Below, piece after piece: positions 60,666-64,000 of a DNA stretch of 64,000 nt. A program made the position numbers and the translations under genes. Source of the stretch: Aestuariimicrobium ganziense (GTDB taxonomy: Bacteria; Actinomycetota; Actinomycetes; Propionibacteriales; Propionibacteriaceae); the NCBI RefSeq assembly GCF_015352975.1, contig NZ_JACYIZ010000002.1:310001-374000 (forward strand). Direction: 5' to 3'. Position 1 is the first letter of the stretch, and each line of letters begins with the position of its first letter. The notes under the pieces are model-generated. The model ran no database searches and was not told the DNA's origin. It worked only from the letters and a program-made list of their open reading frames with translations.

Positions 60666-62102
60666 ATGGTCGAACTGGTAGCGCTGAGGAAGACGAACGA
60701 GGTGGCCGCGTACGTCGGCGCCTCCATGGACCGCAAGGGCGACCGCTGGACGGTCGATACGCAGCTGAGGAAGATCAGGGCGCTGGCCGAGGCCAAGGAC
60801 TGGAACGTCGTCGAGGTCTACGAGGACAACGCGGTGTCGGCGACGAAGAAGCGCCGCGCTGGCACCCGGTGGGCCGAGATGCTGGACGACGCCCGCGCGG
60901 GCCGGTTCTCGATGGTGGTCGCCGTGGACATGGACCGGCTCCTGCGCAGCACGAAGGACCTGAACACGCTGATCGACCTCGGTCTGCGCGTCGTCACCGT
61001 GGACGGCGAGATCGATCTCTCGACGGCGGACGGCGAGTTCCGGGCGACGATGCTCGCCGCTCTCGCCCGGTTCGAGGCGCGTCGCAAGGCCGAGCGACAG
61101 ATCAGGTCGAACGAGCGCCGACGTGCCGAGGGCATCCCCACGTCCGCCTGGAAGGCGTTCGGATGGTCGAGGGAGGGTGAGCTGATCGAGGAAGAGGCCG
61201 ACGCGGTTCGGCGGGCCTTCGACGCGTTCCTCGGCGAGCCGTCGCTGTCGATCCGGCGCATCCGCGAGGACCTGAACAGCGCTGGTCACCTCACCGCCCG
61301 CGGCTCGGAATTCTCCGTCGATGCCGTGCGCTACCTGCTCGCGAACCCGCTGTACTGTGGCTACATCAAGCACTACGCATCCGGCGAGCTGTACCCGGTG
61401 CAGGGCGAGGCGTTCCCGCCCATCGTCAGCGAGCAGACGTGGCGGACCGCGGTGGCGAAGCTGGAGGACAACGTGCGGAGGTCGGCCAGGCAGGGCAACC
61501 AGCCGAAATACCTCCTGTCGACGATCGGGCTGTGCGGGAAGTGCGGTGCGACGCTCGTCTCGGGGACGAACAGCCGCAAGCAGCCGACGTATCGCTGCGG
61601 CGAGCAGTTCCACCTCACCCGCCAACGCGAGCCCGTCGATGCGATGGTCACCGAGGCAGTGCTCACCCGCCTGTCGTCGGTGGACGTGCACGACCTCGTG
61701 ATGCCGCAGGAGGACGACGGGCCGGACCGCGAGGAGCTGCTGACCGAGCGGAACGCCCTGGTCGAGCGCGTAAAGGAGCTGAGCCCGCTGCTGCGCGACA
61801 TCCATCAGCCGGTCCTGGAGATCACCGCGGCGATCAACGACGTGAAGGTCCGCATCGACGAGATCGACGCGGAGCTGCTCGACCGCTCGGTATCCGTGGC
61901 GGCGAAGCTGCTGGCAGACGTGGAGGAGGCGGTCGGCACCGCGGAGCGTCGCGAGGTTGTCGAGTCGAAGTGGAAGGCGTTGGACATAGACCGCCGCCGG
62001 ATGCTCGTGGACGAGCTGGTGACTGTGACCATCGAGCCCATCGCGCCCGGTCACGTGAAGTTCGACCCCGACCTCATTCGCATAGAGCCGCGTCGCGACT
62101 GA
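60666..62102 (+). CDS. int: Large serine recombinase (integrase)
   Basis: 478 residues. The resolvase domain opens AAYVGASMDRKGDRWTVDTQ with the nucleophile serine in GASMD, and continues DMDRLLRSTKDLNTLIDLGL and RATMLAALARFEARRKAERQ. The recombinase domain includes YLLANPLYCGYIKHYASGEL, and the zinc ribbon CGKCGATLVSGTN with YRCGEQ. A coiled-coil segment (LVERVKELSPLLRDIHQPVL) follows. It cuts and rejoins att sites with 2-base staggered breaks. ATG 60666 lies 44 bases inside the left end. Confidence 0.93.
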   Translation: MVELVALRKTNEVAAYVGASMDRKGDRWTVDTQLRKIRALAEAKDWNVVEVYEDNAVSATKKRRAGTRWAEMLDDARAGRFSMVVAVDMDRLLRSTKDLNTLIDLGLRVVTVDGEIDLSTADGEFRATMLAALARFEARRKAERQIRSNERRRAEGIPTSAWKAFGWSREGELIEEEADAVRRAFDAFLGEPSLSIRRIREDLNSAGHLTARGSEFSVDAVRYLLANPLYCGYIKHYASGELYPVQGEAFPPIVSEQTWRTAVAKLEDNVRRSARQGNQPKYLLSTIGLCGKCGATLVSGTNSRKQPTYRCGEQFHLTRQREPVDAMVTEAVLTRLSSVDVHDLVMPQEDDGPDREELLTERNALVERVKELSPLLRDIHQPVLEITAAINDVKVRIDEIDAELLDRSVSVAAKLLADVEEAVGTAERREVVESKWKALDIDRRRMLVDELVTVTIEPIAPGHVKFDPDLIRIEPRRD

Positions 62103-62141
62103 CTCATGAGTCAACTCGTCATTGCAATGGTGAGTCGACTC
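62101..62141. promoter_or_regulatory. Paired palindromes after the integrase
   Basis: GACTCATGAGTC (62101-62112) is a perfect 12-base palindrome and GAGTCGACTC (62132-62141) a 10-base one. Both share GAGTC(A/G)ACTC, giving a repeated 13-base unit TGAGTC(A/G)ACTCGT. They sit between the integrase and the next small gene and look like regulator binding sites, with an excisionase-like or repressor function possible. Confidence 0.45.
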
Positions 62142-62283
62142 GTGGGAGAGTGGTTGCAGACAAGAAGATCCCACCGGGGCCGCGACTTAGAAGCGCGGGG
62201 TTCTGCTCCCGGATGAGTAGCCGGTCAAACAGCCCAACTACCGTGGCGGGGAACCGGAAGATACTCATATCTGAGGACTTCCG

Positions 62284-62496
62284 ATGTCTGTCGTTATCGA
62301 CGTTCCCCGCGCATCCGCGCTTGACTGCCCTGCTCTCGATCAGGACTCGTCTCCCGTTCCGCATGCTGATGGGCTCGATCCCGTCATCGCCGCCGCCCGC
62401 GCCGCCGGTCGCCGAGCCGGTGAGCGCTTGGCACTCACTCCGCTGACGCCGCGACAGCGCGCCGCCGTCGCCGCCGTGATGGGCGGTGGTCGCTGA
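62284..62496 (+). CDS. Small element protein of unknown function
   Basis: 70 residues from ATG 62284. The first half is variable; the second half has AARAAGRRAGERLALTPLTP, RQRAAVAAVMGGGR, a short basic helix. Its last base overlaps the next start (62496), so the pair is coupled. Function unknown. Confidence 0.55.
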   Translation: MSVVIDVPRASALDCPALDQDSSPVPHADGLDPVIAAARAAGRRAGERLALTPLTPRQRAAVAAVMGGGR

Positions 62497-62744
62497 TGAG
62501 CGCGAACTCCGCCGCCTTCGATCACCTGACCAGCTTCCGCTGGCGACAGGGCGACCCGTCCCTCGCCGATGGCGAGGCCCAGCTCTACGACCTCGGCGTG
62601 CTCCGCTCCGTGCTGGAGGAGGCCGTCGAGATCGCCGTCGCCGACGCCCGCGCCGACGGGGTGACCTGGGCCAGGATCGGCGACGCCCTCGGCGTCACGC
62701 ATCAGGCTGTCATCAAGCGCTACGGCCGGGGCGGTGGTCGCTGA
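62496..62744 (+). CDS. Small helix-turn-helix protein of the integrative element
   Basis: 82 residues. The C-terminal VEIAVADARADGVTWARIGD, ALGVTHQAVIKRYG resembles a helix-turn-helix with (W)ARIGDALGVTHQAVIKR as turn and recognition helix. It could be an element regulator or excisionase. ATG 62496 overlaps the previous stop. Confidence 0.65.
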   Translation: MSANSAAFDHLTSFRWRQGDPSLADGEAQLYDLGVLRSVLEEAVEIAVADARADGVTWARIGDALGVTHQAVIKRYGRGGGR

Positions 62745-63086
62745 TGCACGCCGACGCACGCAACCTCAGCACCGCACCCGCCGACCTGACCCCGCCCGGA
62801 GGGCCTGGCCTGGCACCCGCCGAAGGCGGGCTGCCCATCGCCGTGATGACGGTCCGCAGCCGTGCTTCGCACTCCAAGAGTTTCGGGGGCCTCATTCGTT
62901 CCTACGGGCGCGGCAAGGGCTTGTCGATTGCCGCGCCTTGCAACAACGCGCCTGGTCAGAAGCCGATTCCGTCTTCGCTGCGTCGCGTCGCCTCGCGGGT
63001 TCATTTGAGGTCTCATTTGGGGGTCAATACGGGGTCATTTAGGCGCCGCACCCCCTCTGCGGCCCTCCACGCCGCCTGCGACGGGG
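62745..63086. other. Non-coding stretch with iteron-like repeats upstream of rep
   Basis: No convincing gene. At 63001-63043 there are repeated TCATTT-based units: TCATTTGAGG, TCATTTGGGG, TCAATACGGGG and TCATTTAGG, spaced 11-13 bases. T-rich repeats just before rep are typical of a replication origin. Confidence 0.5.
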
Positions 63087-63701
63087 GTGGTCGCCGTGGC
63101 TAAGCAGGAGAACAACCCGACGAGCATCGGGCTCACGCAGTACCTCGATCCGTCGTACTGGACCTGGGCTGCCGAGGACCCGAACGGGGCCGCGCTGCTC
63201 GAGCAGGGAGCCGGGGCGATCCTCGCCTACGTCGCGCAGCGGCTCGAGGCCATCGGCTGCGAGGTCATCGAGGCCTACGGAATCGTGCACGACAAGGATG
63301 AGCGCGAGGTCTGGAGCGACACGGAGAAGGCTCTGGTGGTCGAGCCGAAGCCCGATCACCTGCACGCGGTCATCAAGTTCGCCAGCCGTGCGAAGAGCGC
63401 GCCGCTGGCTCGGCTCGCGTTCGGCATCGGCGTCGAGCCCCAGTACGTCGAGAAGCCGGGCCGCGGTCGGTACGCCTTCGACAACATGCTGTCGTACCTG
63501 ACTCACGTGAAGTATGCGGACAAGCATCAGTACGCGCCGTCGGAGGTCGCCACGGTGCGCGGGCCGGACTACCTCGGGATCGACGCCCAGCGCCGGGAGA
63601 CCTGGCTCAAGGGGCGCGCCCACGTGAAGAAGAAGGTCGTCGCGGAGAACTTCGAGGACATGCGGGAGCGGGTGCTGCAGGGCGAAATCACGCGGGATTA
63701 G
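63087..63701 (+). CDS. rep: HUH-type plasmid replication initiator (Rep_2-like)
   Basis: 204 residues from GTG 63087 (GTG 63096 is possible). The HUH motif is KPDHLHAVIKFASRAKSAPL; a Tyr-bearing helix is GRYAFDNMLSYLTHVKYADK, with YLTH-x3-YADKHQY near. This matches Rep_2 proteins of rolling-circle plasmids such as the pMV158 type. It would nick the origin and start replication of the excised element. Iteron-like repeats precede it. Confidence 0.75.
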   Translation: MVAVAKQENNPTSIGLTQYLDPSYWTWAAEDPNGAALLEQGAGAILAYVAQRLEAIGCEVIEAYGIVHDKDEREVWSDTEKALVVEPKPDHLHAVIKFASRAKSAPLARLAFGIGVEPQYVEKPGRGRYAFDNMLSYLTHVKYADKHQYAPSEVATVRGPDYLGIDAQRRETWLKGRAHVKKKVVAENFEDMRERVLQGEITRD

Positions 63702-63704
63702 ATC

Positions 63705-64000
63705 ATGCTCACGGACGAACTGTTCGACATCTACTCGCGGCATCAGCGGGAGATCGACGACGCGCTGTCGGCCTACGGCCAGCGCCGCGCGTACCGGGCG
63801 GCCGCGAAGCTGCGCGCCGGTGCCTTCTCGACGCACGTGGTGTTCGTCCACGGGGATGCCGGGATCGGCAAGACTCGGTTCGCAACGGATTTCATCACCG
63901 AGGCGATTAGCGCGGCCAATGCACATGGCGAGCGGTGGCAGGTCTACCGTGCCGCGACGGGGAACCCATTGGATGACTGGCGGGGCGAGGAGGTGCTGCT
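63705..64000 (+). CDS. P-loop ATPase/helicase of the element (partial, runs off right edge)
   Basis: 98 residues are visible. The Walker A VVFVHGDAGIGKTRFATDFI is near residue 50. The N-terminal ELFDIYSRHQREIDDALSAY is helical. Position after Rep suggests a replication helicase or a Rep partner of superfamily 3/AAA type. ATG 63705 starts 3 bases after the rep stop. Confidence 0.7.
   Translation, partial: MLTDELFDIYSRHQREIDDALSAYGQRRAYRAAAKLRAGAFSTHVVFVHGDAGIGKTRFATDFITEAISAANAHGERWQVYRAATGNPLDDWRGEEVL

Larger units (their letters stand above)
60622..64000. mobile_element. Integrative element with serine integrase and HUH Rep (left end, continues past window)
   Basis: The left junction is in the monooxygenase gene. 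Carried genes in order: serine integrase, two small DNA-binding-like proteins, an iteron-like repeat patch, HUH-type Rep and a P-loop ATPase. The combination of integrase with a plasmid-type Rep suggests an actinomycete integrative plasmid/AICE-like element. The right end and attachment core are outside the window. Confidence 0.75.

Noticed and set aside
60648..62174. 508-codon minus-strand frame opposite the integrase
   Set aside because: Antisense shadow; the + strand integrase is certain.
62743..63103. Reading frame before rep as a gene
   Set aside because: It is low in conserved features and crosses the iteron-like repeats; a non-coding origin is more likely.

Overview
The window is high-GC, densely coded DNA from an actinobacterium, most likely a relative of the Propionibacteriaceae. 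That placement is inferred from gene content and start-codon habits, not from a search. Supporting signs are many GTG starts, 1- to 4-base stop/start overlaps, an adjacent MurT/GatD pair, an HspR-type regulator with Hsp20, an EttA-type ABC-F protein and an isorenieratene-type carotenoid cluster.

Region by region: 0-14.3 kb is housekeeping and lipid metabolism (thioesterase, fatty acyl-CoA synthetase, MarR regulator, FAD/Fe-S dehydrogenase, EttA, SSB, two paired GTPases, a PrsW-like protease), with one scar at 6.0-6.7 kb where NamZ and hydrolase fragments are joined. After tRNA-Arg, 14.4-22.8 kb is a ten-gene minus-strand operon of unfamiliar proteins: six related small proteins sharing an AQ-x-ALD helix and an LGF-x-P-x-FY motif, two proteins with PASTA domains, a 602-residue protein with an embedded OmpA-like domain, a TPR protein and a protein with ribosomal-L7/L12-like repeats. 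It starts beside a 29-base palindrome.

22.9-25.7 kb has a GAP-type membrane protein, Orn, tRNA-His and a graveyard of recombinase and transposase fragments ending in a tRNA 3' fragment. 25.0-26.7 kb is a heat-shock island (HspR-like, J-domain, Hsp20) with a divergent operator. 26.7-38.6 kb is a carotenoid cluster: a photolyase without its antenna domain, SDR-TspO fusion, CPBP protease, lycopene cyclase, P450, an IPP isomerase-GGPP synthase fusion, CrtI, CrtB, CrtT and CrtU. These should convert IPP/DMAPP to isorenieratene, perhaps hydroxylated by the P450.

38.7-44 kb is patchy: a flavin monooxygenase, an SSB fragment, a two-component system with a frameshifted regulator and shortened kinase, and TerC behind a probable yybP-ykoY (manganese) riboswitch. 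44-51.3 kb holds class I aldolase, a broken epimerase, MurT/GatD, three tRNA-linked segments, a one-cysteine Bcp and a second Hsp20 with an HspR-like box.

51.4-60.3 kb is a tight seven-gene operon: CarS-like CDP-lipid synthase, two rifampin-phosphotransferase-like dikinases, CDP-alcohol phosphatidyltransferase, phosphatidylserine decarboxylase, UbiA prenyltransferase and a GNAT-like protein. Its logic resembles archaeal phospholipid assembly. From about 60.62 kb an integrative element (serine integrase, small HTH proteins, HUH Rep, P-loop ATPase) interrupts a flavin monooxygenase gene and runs off the right edge.
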